Positions 31,240 through 37,623 of a stretch of DNA of 37,623 bases are shown in pieces; the stretch's first letter is position 1; the number at the start of each line of letters is the position of its first letter. Made by a program: the position numbers and the translations under genes. The stretch comes from a virus. The stretch covers positions 1 to 37,623 of the IMG/VR virus record IMGVR_UViG_3300032006_001361, one strand, 5' to 3'. Below the pieces are notes generated by a model. That model had not been told where the DNA came from. It did no database searches and worked only from the letters and a program-made list of their open reading frames with translations.

Positions 31240-31623
31240 TTAAAAAGGAGCCACAGCTTCCGTTGCTGTCTCTGCCGTAGTCTCTACGGGTGTCTCAGAG
31301 TTATTGCCTGATGCGTTGGGTCCGAATTGAACATCGTCTGCAACAACTGATACTGACTGACGACGAATATCGTCTTTGTCAGTATATTCTTCCATCTTCA
31401 ATCTTCCCTTGACTGCAATATTACGACCCTTCTTAAGATACCTCTCACAGATTTCTGCTTGTGGACCCCAAACAGTTACATCCATAAACAAGGTTTCCTC
31501 ATTCTTACCTCGCTTATGATTTGTAGCCATTCTCATTCCACAAACCTTCGTACCTGTCTTGGTTTCTCTTAGGTCTGGGTCTTTAGTAAGATTTCCAGCC
31601 AAGACTACACTGTTAATGTTCAT
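31240..31623 (-). CDS. ssb: Single-stranded DNA-binding protein
   Basis: The OB-fold SSB signature is clear: MNINSVVLAGNLTKDPDLRE, then MRMATNHKRGKNEETLFMDV and AEICERYLKKGRNIAVKGRL. The C-terminal tail ends AVAPF, a reduced form of the acidic DDDIPF tip that recruits partner proteins. At 127 residues it is shorter than E. coli SSB. It protects single-stranded DNA at phage forks. All Ile codons are ATT or ATC. The start overlaps the small acidic frame upstream (ATGA). Confidence 0.92.
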   Translation of the reverse strand: MNINSVVLAGNLTKDPDLRETKTGTKVCGMRMATNHKRGKNEETLFMDVTVWGPQAEICERYLKKGRNIAVKGRLKMEEYTDKDDIRRQSVSVVADDVQFGPNASGNNSETPVETTAETATEAVAPF

Positions 31624-31703
31624 TCTTCTTCCTCGCTTTCCTTAGTTTCCTCGTTAGACTCTCCTGAGTCTTCTTCATCAAACAGTAACAATTGTTTGAC
31701 CAC
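31620..31703 (-). CDS. Possible short acidic peptide upstream of ssb
   Basis: A GTG at 31703 has GGAG 7 bases before it and opens 27 codons (VKQLLLFDEEDSGE and an acidic rest). It ends at TGA overlapping the ssb ATG (ATGA). The overlap suggests coupled translation. A longer version with TTG at 31721 is possible. It is the only coding candidate in this 120-base gap. Confidence 0.4.
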   Translation of the reverse strand: MVKQLLLFDEEDSGESNEETKESEEEE

Positions 31704-31743
31704 CCTTTTTCTCCATCTCAAAATTAGAACACTGGCCTCCGTA

Positions 31744-32061
31744 TCATAGACCCAAGACCTGCTTAATCTTACCTCTCAAAACCTGAGAGTTTCCTCGGTT
31801 CGAGGTTGCTTGGGTTGCGTTTGAGACATTCTTGGTAAGTGTCGGTGTCATTCCCAACTGCTTACCCGCCTTGGTAGTCCCTCGCTTAGTAGATGGGTTT
31901 GTTCCCTTCCCAGCGTATCTACATACTGCTGTGATGGGAGCATACTTCTTGCCGCGAGCCTTTCCATTCTTGGCTACACCAACGATAGTCTTTCCTTCGG
32001 TAGACCAGTTGTAAGCCTTTCTAGTTTGGGCCAGCGTGATTAGAAATTGAGTCTCGGTCAT
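31744..32061 (-). CDS. Unknown basic protein behind a strong promoter
   Basis: This 105-residue protein is basic, with a Thr/Gly/Lys-rich second half (GTNPSTKRGTTKAGKQLGMT). It has the best expression signals in the window: a sigma70-type promoter about 40 bases upstream and AGGAGG 8 bases before ATG. Ile codons are ATT/ATC only. It probably acts early; DNA-binding or host-takeover roles are possible but not shown. Confidence 0.7.
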   Translation of the reverse strand: MTETQFLITLAQTRKAYNWSTEGKTIVGVAKNGKARGKKYAPITAVCRYAGKGTNPSTKRGTTKAGKQLGMTPTLTKNVSNATQATSNRGNSQVLRGKIKQVLGL

Positions 32062-32101
32062 CCTTTGTTCCTCCTAGTGAGAACCTGTGGTAATACTTTA
32101 T

Positions 32102-32130
32102 TATATAGCAGATTTTCGGGCCGATGTCAA
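32102..32130 (-). promoter_or_regulatory. Strong sigma70-type promoter
   Basis: On the minus strand TTGACA (32130-32125) is followed by 17 bases and TATATA (32107-32102), running into TATAAT. Transcription should start near 32093, leaving a leader of about 30 bases with AGGAGG. It would drive the gene at 31744 and probably ssb and beyond. The perfect -35 suggests recognition by the host housekeeping sigma, as for early genes. Confidence 0.82.
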
Positions 32131-32151
32131 CCAAAATTCCAGAAAAATTTT

Positions 32152-32466
32152 TTATGCTAGGACTAGATAAAGTATCAGCAAAACCTGCCCAGCAGACAAT
32201 GTGTACGATATAACCCACGCCCAATTTCTTTTTAAGTGGTACAGAAGTATTAGAACCCCCAGCGCCGTCACCGTACCGGCCATTTTCAGGCCCATGAATA
32301 GCCCTATCCCGCCGTCGTCGAGGTCTATGAGCCATGTCCCAACAGGATTTTGTTCGATATCTTTTAGTTCGTGACAATTAGCAACGGCTAAGTATAAATC
32401 GAAAGATGAGGCCATTCCTATAAATAGCCATAATAACCCATATATGACCGCTTGCCTACTGAACAT
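32152..32466 (-). CDS. Small three-helix membrane protein
   Basis: This 104-residue protein has membrane segments near 5-28 (QAVIYGLLWLFIGMASSFDL), 52-74 (GGIGLFMGLKMAGTVTALGV) and 83-103 (WVISYTLSAGQVLLILYLVL). No family is recognised. It overlaps the upstream gene by 11 bases. Confidence 0.65.
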   Translation of the reverse strand: MFSRQAVIYGLLWLFIGMASSFDLYLAVANCHELKDIEQNPVGTWLIDLDDGGIGLFMGLKMAGTVTALGVLILLYHLKRNWAWVISYTLSAGQVLLILYLVLA

Positions 32467-32683
32467 TGTATTTCTTGTAGAAATCTTTTAATCTTGCATG
32501 ACTCGCTATAGATATGATTTTATCCAGTTGTTCGATAGTAATATCTACCTGAGAGCAAGATAATACTTCTTGGTCTCTGAATAGATACTGATTAACTGAT
32601 ACGAGTCCGCTTTCTTCAAGGTAGAACGCTCTTGTTTGAACGTCTAATCTACCACTCGTTGTTTCGGACTCGTATATAAACAT
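32456..32683 (-). CDS. Unknown small protein
   Basis: This 75-residue protein has a helical C-terminal half (TIEQLDKIISIASHARLKDF). It has a weak ribosome-binding site. No family is recognised. Confidence 0.6.
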   Translation of the reverse strand: MFIYESETTSGRLDVQTRAFYLEESGLVSVNQYLFRDQEVLSCSQVDITIEQLDKIISIASHARLKDFYKKYNVQ

Positions 32684-32685
32684 TA

Positions 32686-32760
32686 CTACCTATTCCATAG
32701 CAACCAACCCAAACCCAGACCGGCAGAGAAAATAAGAATTTCAAATATAGAAATTAACAT
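32686..32760 (-). CDS. Possible 24-residue membrane peptide
   Basis: An ATG overlapping the preceding stop (TGATG) opens 24 codons forming one hydrophobic helix (LISIFEILIFSAGLGLGW, then LLWNR). The overlap supports coupled translation, and the frame fills a 76-base gap. There is no other support. Confidence 0.35.
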   Translation of the reverse strand: MLISIFEILIFSAGLGLGWLLWNR

Positions 32761-32951
32761 CAGGTCAATGATGTCGTACCTTCTTGGATTCTTGTTTCTG
32801 CACATTTCTGATTCTTTGTTGGTTTCATTACCCACTTATATCCTCTTTTGTATAGTAGTATCTGTTTTTGCAATTTTTCACTCGGTCTCAGTATTTTCCC
32901 GACTACTCGAAAGTCGAAGCTGGACGATTTAGGTAAGACTCCCCGTTCCAT
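32760..32951 (-). CDS. Unknown small basic protein
   Basis: About 63 residues, Lys/Arg-rich (EKLQKQILLYKRGYKWVMKP). ATG 32951 is preferred over an upstream TTG because it shortens the overlap with the previous gene to 23 bases. AAGG lies just upstream. No family is recognised. Confidence 0.5.
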   Translation of the reverse strand: MERGVLPKSSSFDFRVVGKILRPSEKLQKQILLYKRGYKWVMKPTKNQKCAETRIQEGTTSLT

Positions 32952-33489
32952 ATACCTTATCGAAGTCGAAAAACCTCCATCTGTTATAATGTTCAACTAC
33001 TTCGTCATTATTTACATGATGCAGGTAATCCATTAACTGAAACCAGTTAGCAAACACCATTTCGTGTGGAAGAACTCCAAACATCCAGTTTGGCAACTTC
33101 TCTTTTCCTCCTACACATCTTATTAAGACTGGCTTTTTCTGTCCTAGAGCTACAAACATTTCATGGTACGACCCACACATATGAACATCTAAGTCAAGAT
33201 TAACAACTAGGAAGTGTGCTATGTCAACCATTCTAAGGTCAACTGCACATATAGGTTTCATTATAGTTGATATAGAATCAAAGTTTCCGTTTTCTTTACA
33301 GTAGTCAATTATCTGCCTAGTGTCACTATCTTCTGTTGCATAGTTACTTGGCTTGTCGCATGGGTCTAATACACCAACCCCAAGGTCTTTCAGTTGCGGG
33401 GTTATGTCCTGTCTCCACTTCACTCCTCCATCGCTAACCCTATCCATAGGTCCGCACAAATAACAGGTCATTCCCTTTAGTCTATTCAT
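32929..33489 (-). CDS. Nucleoside 2-deoxyribosyltransferase-like protein
   Basis: The 186 residues begin with a strand and GPMDRVSDGG, then VLDPCDKPS, VDLRMVDIAHFLVVNLD and MCGSYHEMFVALGQKKPV. This order (YLCGPM..., D...D, GSxxE, kPV) is that of the deoxyribosyltransferase-like fold, with the Glu in SYHEM as the usual nucleophile. Such enzymes swap nucleobases or hydrolyse nucleotides. The start at 33489 follows the terminator at 33503-33540; an upstream extension of the frame reads through the hairpin and is rejected. Confidence 0.7.
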   Translation of the reverse strand: MNRLKGMTCYLCGPMDRVSDGGVKWRQDITPQLKDLGVGVLDPCDKPSNYATEDSDTRQIIDYCKENGNFDSISTIMKPICAVDLRMVDIAHFLVVNLDLDVHMCGSYHEMFVALGQKKPVLIRCVGGKEKLPNWMFGVLPHEMVFANWFQLMDYLHHVNNDEVVEHYNRWRFFDFDKVYGTGSLT

Positions 33490-33502
33490 TTTCTTACTTT
33501 CT

Positions 33503-33540
33503 AAAAAAGGGGCGCGAAAGTACAATGACCCTCGCGCCCC
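33503..33540 (-). terminator. Rho-independent terminator
   Basis: On the minus strand GGGGCGCGA pairs with TCGCGCCCC (9 bp) and is followed by TTTTTT. It separates the membrane protein with a RuvA-like end from the deoxyribosyltransferase-like gene. Confidence 0.9.
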
Positions 33541-33548
33541 AAGTAGAA

Positions 33549-34079
33549 TTATTTCTTGTGAACGAATACTAACAGGTCTTCCACTGATTTGTATTCTTTT
33601 GCACAAGCAGCCTCCTTAACTGTTTTAGTGGCATCTCTCTTTTTCCATCCTAAAGATACCAATCCTTCAATAGCTTCGGAGACTATAGTTGCATCAGTTT
33701 TTAATTCTTCTGCAACTAACTTCTCACATTCCTTTTCTATAATGTTCTTAGTTACCCAATTGCGCGCACTAGCATTTCCCTGTTTGGCTTGTTCAACTGC
33801 TTGAGCGCATATTATATCCCAATCACTTTCAGATAGAACCTCATCCTTTTCTGGCTTAACCTCTTTAGGAGGTTCAAATTTTAGTTCTAATTCTACTTCT
33901 TCTTTGGTATCAGACCTATCTGACATAAAGTATTCTAGTGGTGATAGAATCCACACTAGTGGATATAGTATCCAGTTCATGCCTGACCCGCTAGCAAGTA
34001 GTTGAGCTACAAACCCAAACCCTATTGCTAGCATGGCATAGATAGGCCATAGACCCAAGTCCATGCCAGCATTTTCCAC
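33549..34079 (-). CDS. Membrane protein with RuvA C-terminal/UBA-like domain
   Basis: Two membrane helices (about residues 8-28 and 34-50) precede an acidic linker and a cytoplasmic helical region. The last 50 residues (TIVSEAIEGLVSLGWKKRDA, TKTVKEA) match the three-helix fold of RuvA domain III and UBA-like domains, which in RuvA contacts RuvB. Here it may tether a host protein or DNA complex to the membrane. It follows rIIB directly (TAATG-type overlap). Confidence 0.65.
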   Translation of the reverse strand: MENAGMDLGLWPIYAMLAIGFGFVAQLLASGSGMNWILYPLVWILSPLEYFMSDRSDTKEEVELELKFEPPKEVKPEKDEVLSESDWDIICAQAVEQAKQGNASARNWVTKNIIEKECEKLVAEELKTDATIVSEAIEGLVSLGWKKRDATKTVKEAACAKEYKSVEDLLVFVHKK

Positions 34080-34906
34080 TAGTTACCTTCCTCCTCCCAT
34101 TCCTCTCCTTCGTCTCCTTCGGTCATGAGAGTGTTCATAAAGTCCTCAAACTGTTCTGGGGACCATTCCTCACCGTTCTCTGCGTGATGCAGAAGACTCT
34201 TGAGTGGACCTTCGTAGTCTGCAATTACCTGATACTCACAGGTGCGGACCTTCTGGCACTCACAGTCAGTTGGAACTGAAACAACGTCTTTGGGATTAAC
34301 CTTAACGATTACTACACGGTCACCAGCATATTCAGCCCGATAGCTTTCGACATACTCCAATGCGCCACAGTGAAGCCCATCAGAGCAACCAACACCACAG
34401 TCGTCGTTAACCTTACGTCGCTGCATACTAACAGTCTCGCCAACACTGTTATCAATCGTGCGAGACCACTTATCCTTATAATCACTAGTCACAGCCTTAT
34501 AAGCAAGGAAGCAACCATCTTCTGTGATAGGAAGGTTCTTATGCTCAAGAAACGTATACAGTTCTTGAACAGCACGATTACTATGGTTCTCCAAGACGTT
34601 AGCCAAGAACTTAACCATAGGCTCGAAGGGGAAACCGTTACGCATCATTCCCATAATGCGCTCAGTAAGACTGTTGTGGATTTCCTCACCATCATAGCGA
34701 AGAACACCATCAATAACAGTAACCTTACCTTCTGCGTAATCTTCGATAGCAGAGGGAATGTCAATTAGTTCAATAATGTTTTCTGCATCGTTGTTAACGA
34801 TACATTCTTTGATAGCCATGTAGTTAGGATGGTCGTAACCAACCGTAAAACTCTGGTTATCAATAACAACCGTAATCGTTCCGTTTCCGCTGACAATATA
34901 ATTCAT
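34079..34906 (-). CDS. rIIB: rIIB-like protein
   Basis: The 275 residues follow T4-type rIIB proteins: an N-terminal beta domain (FTVGYDHPNYMAIKECIV), then FLEHKNLPITEDGCFLAYKA and TIDNSVGETVSMQRRKV, and a CGVGCSDGLHCG region. The tail is very acidic. rIIB and rIIA together affect lysis timing and exclusion of other phages in T4. Gene order rIIA then rIIB is as in T4, with two small genes between them here. A terminator lies upstream. Confidence 0.85.
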   Translation of the reverse strand: MNYIVSGNGTITVVIDNQSFTVGYDHPNYMAIKECIVNNDAENIIELIDIPSAIEDYAEGKVTVIDGVLRYDGEEIHNSLTERIMGMMRNGFPFEPMVKFLANVLENHSNRAVQELYTFLEHKNLPITEDGCFLAYKAVTSDYKDKWSRTIDNSVGETVSMQRRKVNDDCGVGCSDGLHCGALEYVESYRAEYAGDRVVIVKVNPKDVVSVPTDCECQKVRTCEYQVIADYEGPLKSLLHHAENGEEWSPEQFEDFMNTLMTEGDEGEEWEEEGN

Positions 34907-34926
34907 CTCAAACCTTTCTTAGATTT

Positions 34927-34967
34927 AGAAAAGGAAACCCTACCAGATACATTCCAGTAGGGTTTCC
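34927..34967 (-). terminator. Rho-independent terminator upstream of rIIB
   Basis: On the minus strand GGAAACCCTAC pairs perfectly with GTAGGGTTTCC (11 bp) around a 13-base loop, followed by TTTTCT. It separates rIIB from the genes downstream of rIIA. No clear promoter is visible between it and rIIB, so partial read-through is likely. Confidence 0.87.
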
Positions 34968-34983
34968 AATTCCACCCTACTTA

Positions 34984-35427
34984 CTATTCACCACCAGCAT
35001 CTTGAGCCTTCTCAATCTTCTTATCGAAGTCAGGCTTTTTGATAACATTAGGCTTAACCGGCATTGGCTTATCGGTAGGGAACAACTCTCCCTTTTCCAT
35101 CTTAGCCATCTCTTCGCTTTGGTTAAGACCGTGCTGGTAACCTTCATGCCAAACGGAATGATATTCCTTCGGGTTGGTAAGGTATTCAACAATACCTTCC
35201 ATCCTACCTTGGTTTCTCATTCCCTCTTCGTTCTCAGAACTCAGCTTATTAAGCATAATGTGAGTAACTTCGTCTGCCCACTCTTGGTTAATACCACTTC
35301 GGGCATCAGACATCTGAACCATGTGTTCAAGTCTTGATACCTTAGATTGCAGGTAAACATTATAGTTTACCAGAGTTGCAATAACAGCGGCGAGTACGAT
35401 TGTTGCCTTGGTGTACTTAACGGTCAT
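34984..35427 (-). CDS. Single-pass membrane protein
   Basis: The ATG at 35427 overlaps the previous stop (TGATG). A membrane helix (TIVLAAVIATLVNYNVYL) precedes a coiled-coil segment, a helical domain and a Lys/Pro-rich tail, 147 residues in all. Its place beside rIIA/rIIB, themselves membrane-associated in T4, suggests a related role, by context only. Confidence 0.7.
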   Translation of the reverse strand: MTVKYTKATIVLAAVIATLVNYNVYLQSKVSRLEHMVQMSDARSGINQEWADEVTHIMLNKLSSENEEGMRNQGRMEGIVEYLTNPKEYHSVWHEGYQHGLNQSEEMAKMEKGELFPTDKPMPVKPNVIKKPDFDKKIEKAQDAGGE

Positions 35428-35690
35428 CAGATAACATCCTTGCAATTAGAGTTTAATGTCTTCTCTACTTCTTTTTTGATTGCTTGGTCTACAAGCAGTC
35501 CCACTGTAACAAGTTCTTCTACACTCAGTTTTTTAAATGCCTTTTCTAATTTTCTTCTCCTATACTGTCCATGAAGTTTGTCTATTACTTTTTCTACCAC
35601 ACGTCTTTTACTCATGTGGTGAGTTTCAGATATATTGAACATACGCTCTGTATTAGTCGCAAGGTCTTTTCCAGCAACATAATTAGGCAT
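35427..35690 (-). CDS. Unknown small basic protein
   Basis: The ATG at 35690 with GGGAG upstream is preferred to an ATG five codons earlier. The 87 residues are helical and basic in the middle (HGQYRRRKLEKAFKKLSVEE). It overlaps the rIIA stop by 8 bases. Confidence 0.65.
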   Translation of the reverse strand: MPNYVAGKDLATNTERMFNISETHHMSKRRVVEKVIDKLHGQYRRRKLEKAFKKLSVEELVTVGLLVDQAIKKEVEKTLNSNCKDVI

Positions 35691-37623
35691 TACTCTCCCT
35701 TTCAATCAAGTCAACATAACGGGCCAGTTCTTCAACCATATCCTCTTCAATTCCGTAATACCTTTTGGACACAACTTTAATCAGAGGATACTTATCAATA
35801 CACGCTTCAATGTGAGGCTTATGCCTGTTGTCAACCTGCTTAGGAAGGGTTCTATAAATTCTGCACAGATGATAAATATCTTCTGCCTTCTTCTCTTCCT
35901 CTTGCTTATCATAGTAATCTTTAAGAGCAACAATCTGTCTAAGACCATTGGTTTCAGTAGCGGTCTTACGAGCAACTTTCTTAATCTCTTTAACATCTAT
36001 CCCAAGACTACCAAACATATCCCTGACAGACATTCTGTCTTCGATAACTTGCTTATCTTCTTCACTAGCATTGTTAGCCACCTTTTGGGCAAGCTGAGTG
36101 ATATCAACCCACTTACCTTCCGAGTGAACCAACTTCTGGAACTTAGCTCTATTCCAAACGACATTCTTGATACCATAAATCTTATCTTTGTCAATGTCAT
36201 AACCAAGAGCAATAAGATGGTCTACGACTTGACCAAGAGTATCGAGGTCAGGATGCATTCCATGCGTTTGAGTAAGTTCATAGCGGTCAATCCTTACGAA
36301 ATAACCACCATCACTAAGGTCAATATCAACATCAGACCAGTTCTGACCTTTCTTCCAACTATAAGTCCTACCGTTCCACTTAGCAACGCTGGTACGTCTT
36401 TCTGACGAATCGTAATATCTGTTACTAACGGGCTTATCAAGGTCAGAGGTCTTACTGATGTGACTTTCATCACACCCCACCAGTTCGCGGAACTTAGCAA
36501 TAGCCTCATCCGTACCAGTTACCCTATAGACCTTATACTTACTATCACCATGTTCATACCTGCCACTGGAGGTATTCTCCTTAACATGGTTCTTAATGCG
36601 ACTGATTCCACCGCGCTTAAGGTCATCAACAAAGATGGCGGCATTAGGGTCTACCAGCAGTTTACTAACATCGTCTGTTTGGACTGCTTTCTTCCAGCCA
36701 TCCCTGTAGTAAACCTTAACAATAAGACCTTCAATGTCCCCAATAAAAATCTGACTAAAGTTATTATCAAACAGGTCAGTATTGTTCCACTTAATACCAG
36801 CGGCATCAATTGTCTTAGAGAGTCCACCAAGCAAGCCACTGCTTCTGGTAATGTTAACATGGGCAACTCTAGCATCCCATAGGGTCTTTGCCTGTGAGAT
36901 AGATTCTTCAGCTACACGTTGAGCTTTCTCTCTAATCTCAGCACACTTTCTAACGATAGATTCCTTAGTGTGCTTGTTATAACTGAGAGACTCACGAGAC
37001 GGAGTAACACTAAGTTCACCAATATCAAACTGAATAGTGATATTAGTATTCAGGATTTGACGAGCCTCGTCTTCGTCGTTAAAGTTATCTCTGTCAATAG
37101 GATAGGCGACCTGTCCCATAACGGCAACGGCATAGTAGTCAGCGTGTCTGTCAATTTTACGAACAGCCCAACCATCACCTTCGATAAAATAACTTTCCGG
37201 CACAATCTCAATAGACTGACCAGTAATCTTCGGAGCAACCTTGAACCACTTATAGAGGTCTTCGGCCTCGTCCTTAAATTCCTGAATATCGTTATCGTAA
37301 CCTTCACACTTAACAGGGAAGCTAACCTTCAACCCATTAGGCTCAGAGGTAATCTTGGTATTCAGAAGGGCAAAGACGGGTTCGTCTTCTTCATTCTTAT
37401 AAGCGTTGTAAGTACGATGCTCACCATTAAAGAATGATTCGACAGTGAAGCTATCACTGTATGCGAAGGGAGACTTGCTCCCTAGACCCATACATCCAAC
37501 TGCTTCGTTACTATCGGTTCGATTGCTGCGAAAGTATGTTGTATAGAGGTGCATACAGTCGCTATGTGAGAGTCCGGTTCCGTAGTCTCTAACTGAAAAA
37601 GTAGGTTCCATGTTTGAGGGAAG
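35683..37623 (-). CDS. rIIA: rIIA-like protein, GHKL ATPase (5' end missing)
   Basis: The frame is open to the right window edge, so the first visible ATG (37611) is probably not the true start. FSVRDYGTGLSHSDCMHLYT is the first ATP-binding motif (DxGxG) of the GHKL fold, and GCMGLGSKSPFAYSDSF the second. The N-box helix should lie just outside the window. The rest (about 600 residues) fits rIIA-like proteins, with helical and beta segments and a charged C-terminus. In T4 rIIA is membrane-associated and acts with rIIB. The first 12 visible Ile codons are all ATT or ATC. Confidence 0.88.
   Translation of the reverse strand, partial: LPSNMEPTFSVRDYGTGLSHSDCMHLYTTYFRSNRTDSNEAVGCMGLGSKSPFAYSDSFTVESFFNGEHRTYNAYKNEEDEPVFALLNTKITSEPNGLKVSFPVKCEGYDNDIQEFKDEAEDLYKWFKVAPKITGQSIEIVPESYFIEGDGWAVRKIDRHADYYAVAVMGQVAYPIDRDNFNDEDEARQILNTNITIQFDIGELSVTPSRESLSYNKHTKESIVRKCAEIREKAQRVAEESISQAKTLWDARVAHVNITRSSGLLGGLSKTIDAAGIKWNNTDLFDNNFSQIFIGDIEGLIVKVYYRDGWKKAVQTDDVSKLLVDPNAAIFVDDLKRGGISRIKNHVKENTSSGRYEHGDSKYKVYRVTGTDEAIAKFRELVGCDESHISKTSDLDKPVSNRYYDSSERRTSVAKWNGRTYSWKKGQNWSDVDIDLSDGGYFVRIDRYELTQTHGMHPDLDTLGQVVDHLIALGYDIDKDKIYGIKNVVWNRAKFQKLVHSEGKWVDITQLAQKVANNASEEDKQVIEDRMSVRDMFGSLGIDVKEIKKVARKTATETNGLRQIVALKDYYDKQEEEKKAEDIYHLCRIYRTLPKQVDNRHKPHIEACIDKYPLIKVVSKRYYGIEEDMVEELARYVDLIERESNA

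Noticed and set aside
35812-36405. 197-codon open frame on the plus strand inside rIIA
   Set aside because: It is antisense to a clear rIIA-like gene, has no recognisable protein pattern, and no other gene in the window is on the plus strand.

Overview
This window looks like part of the genome of a large, tailed, lytic bacteriophage. Every supported gene lies on the minus strand, so transcription runs from high to low coordinates. Genes are packed end to end with stop/start overlaps (ATGA, TAATG, TGATG), and only one gene-free stretch exceeds 300 bases. The hallmark proteins are a T4-style toolkit: rIIA (cut by the right edge), rIIB, SSB, a UvsX/RecA recombinase, a DnaB-type helicase (cut by the left edge), PhoH ATPase, dUTPase, dCMP deaminase, a B12-dependent ribonucleotide reductase and a small phage sigma factor. 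The phage also encodes a tmRNA, tRNA-Arg(UCU) and tRNA-Ile(UAU). The tmRNA and the Sec-type and Tat-like signal peptides indicate a bacterial host, probably with a Gram-negative envelope. The host lineage cannot be fixed from this sequence.

Layout in order of transcription. (1) 37623-30862: rIIA, rIIB, small membrane proteins, a deoxyribosyltransferase-like protein, a gene behind a strong sigma70-type promoter, SSB and a secreted Cys-rich protein, with hairpin terminators at about 34.95 and 33.52 kb. (2) 30861-30455: a noncoding stretch rich in hairpins, beginning with a perfect tRNA-like cloverleaf whose anticodon arm is capped by UUCG. (3) 30454-27468: a deaminase, a class I fructose-bisphosphate aldolase, small ORFs, tRNA-Ile, tmRNA and tRNA-Arg. 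(4) 27453-21781: a seven-gene, translationally coupled metabolic operon: HAD phosphatase, HPPD-like VOC protein, aldehyde dehydrogenase, SET protein, arginine dihydrolase/DDAH-like hydrolase, lysine 6-aminotransferase, and a UDP-sugar dehydrogenase lacking its C-terminal domain. (5) 21765-16557: membrane and Tat-signal proteins, a GT4 glycosyltransferase after a terminator, unknown small genes and the sigma factor. (6) 16564-9984: a promoter overlapping the sigma stop codon, a probable abundant virion protein, a terminator, then an envelope module: holin-like proteins, a permuted NlpC/P60-type hydrolase and two exported trypsin-like proteases. (7) 9982-1: nucleotide metabolism (dCMP deaminase, nuclease, RNR, dUTPase) followed by PhoH, UvsX, an endonuclease-like protein, a coiled-coil protein possibly like UvsY, and DnaB.

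How the parts may work together: deaminases, dUTPase and RNR supply dNTPs; UvsX, SSB and DnaB replicate and recombine DNA. The operon in (4) would convert lysine to aminoadipate semialdehyde and aminoadipate, and arginine or a methylarginine to ornithine or citrulline, releasing glutamate and ammonia. I regard this operon and the noncoding RNA of region (2) as the two most novel parts of the window. Codon use falls into two classes: some genes avoid AUA completely, while others use it heavily, which fits the phage-encoded tRNA-Ile(UAU).
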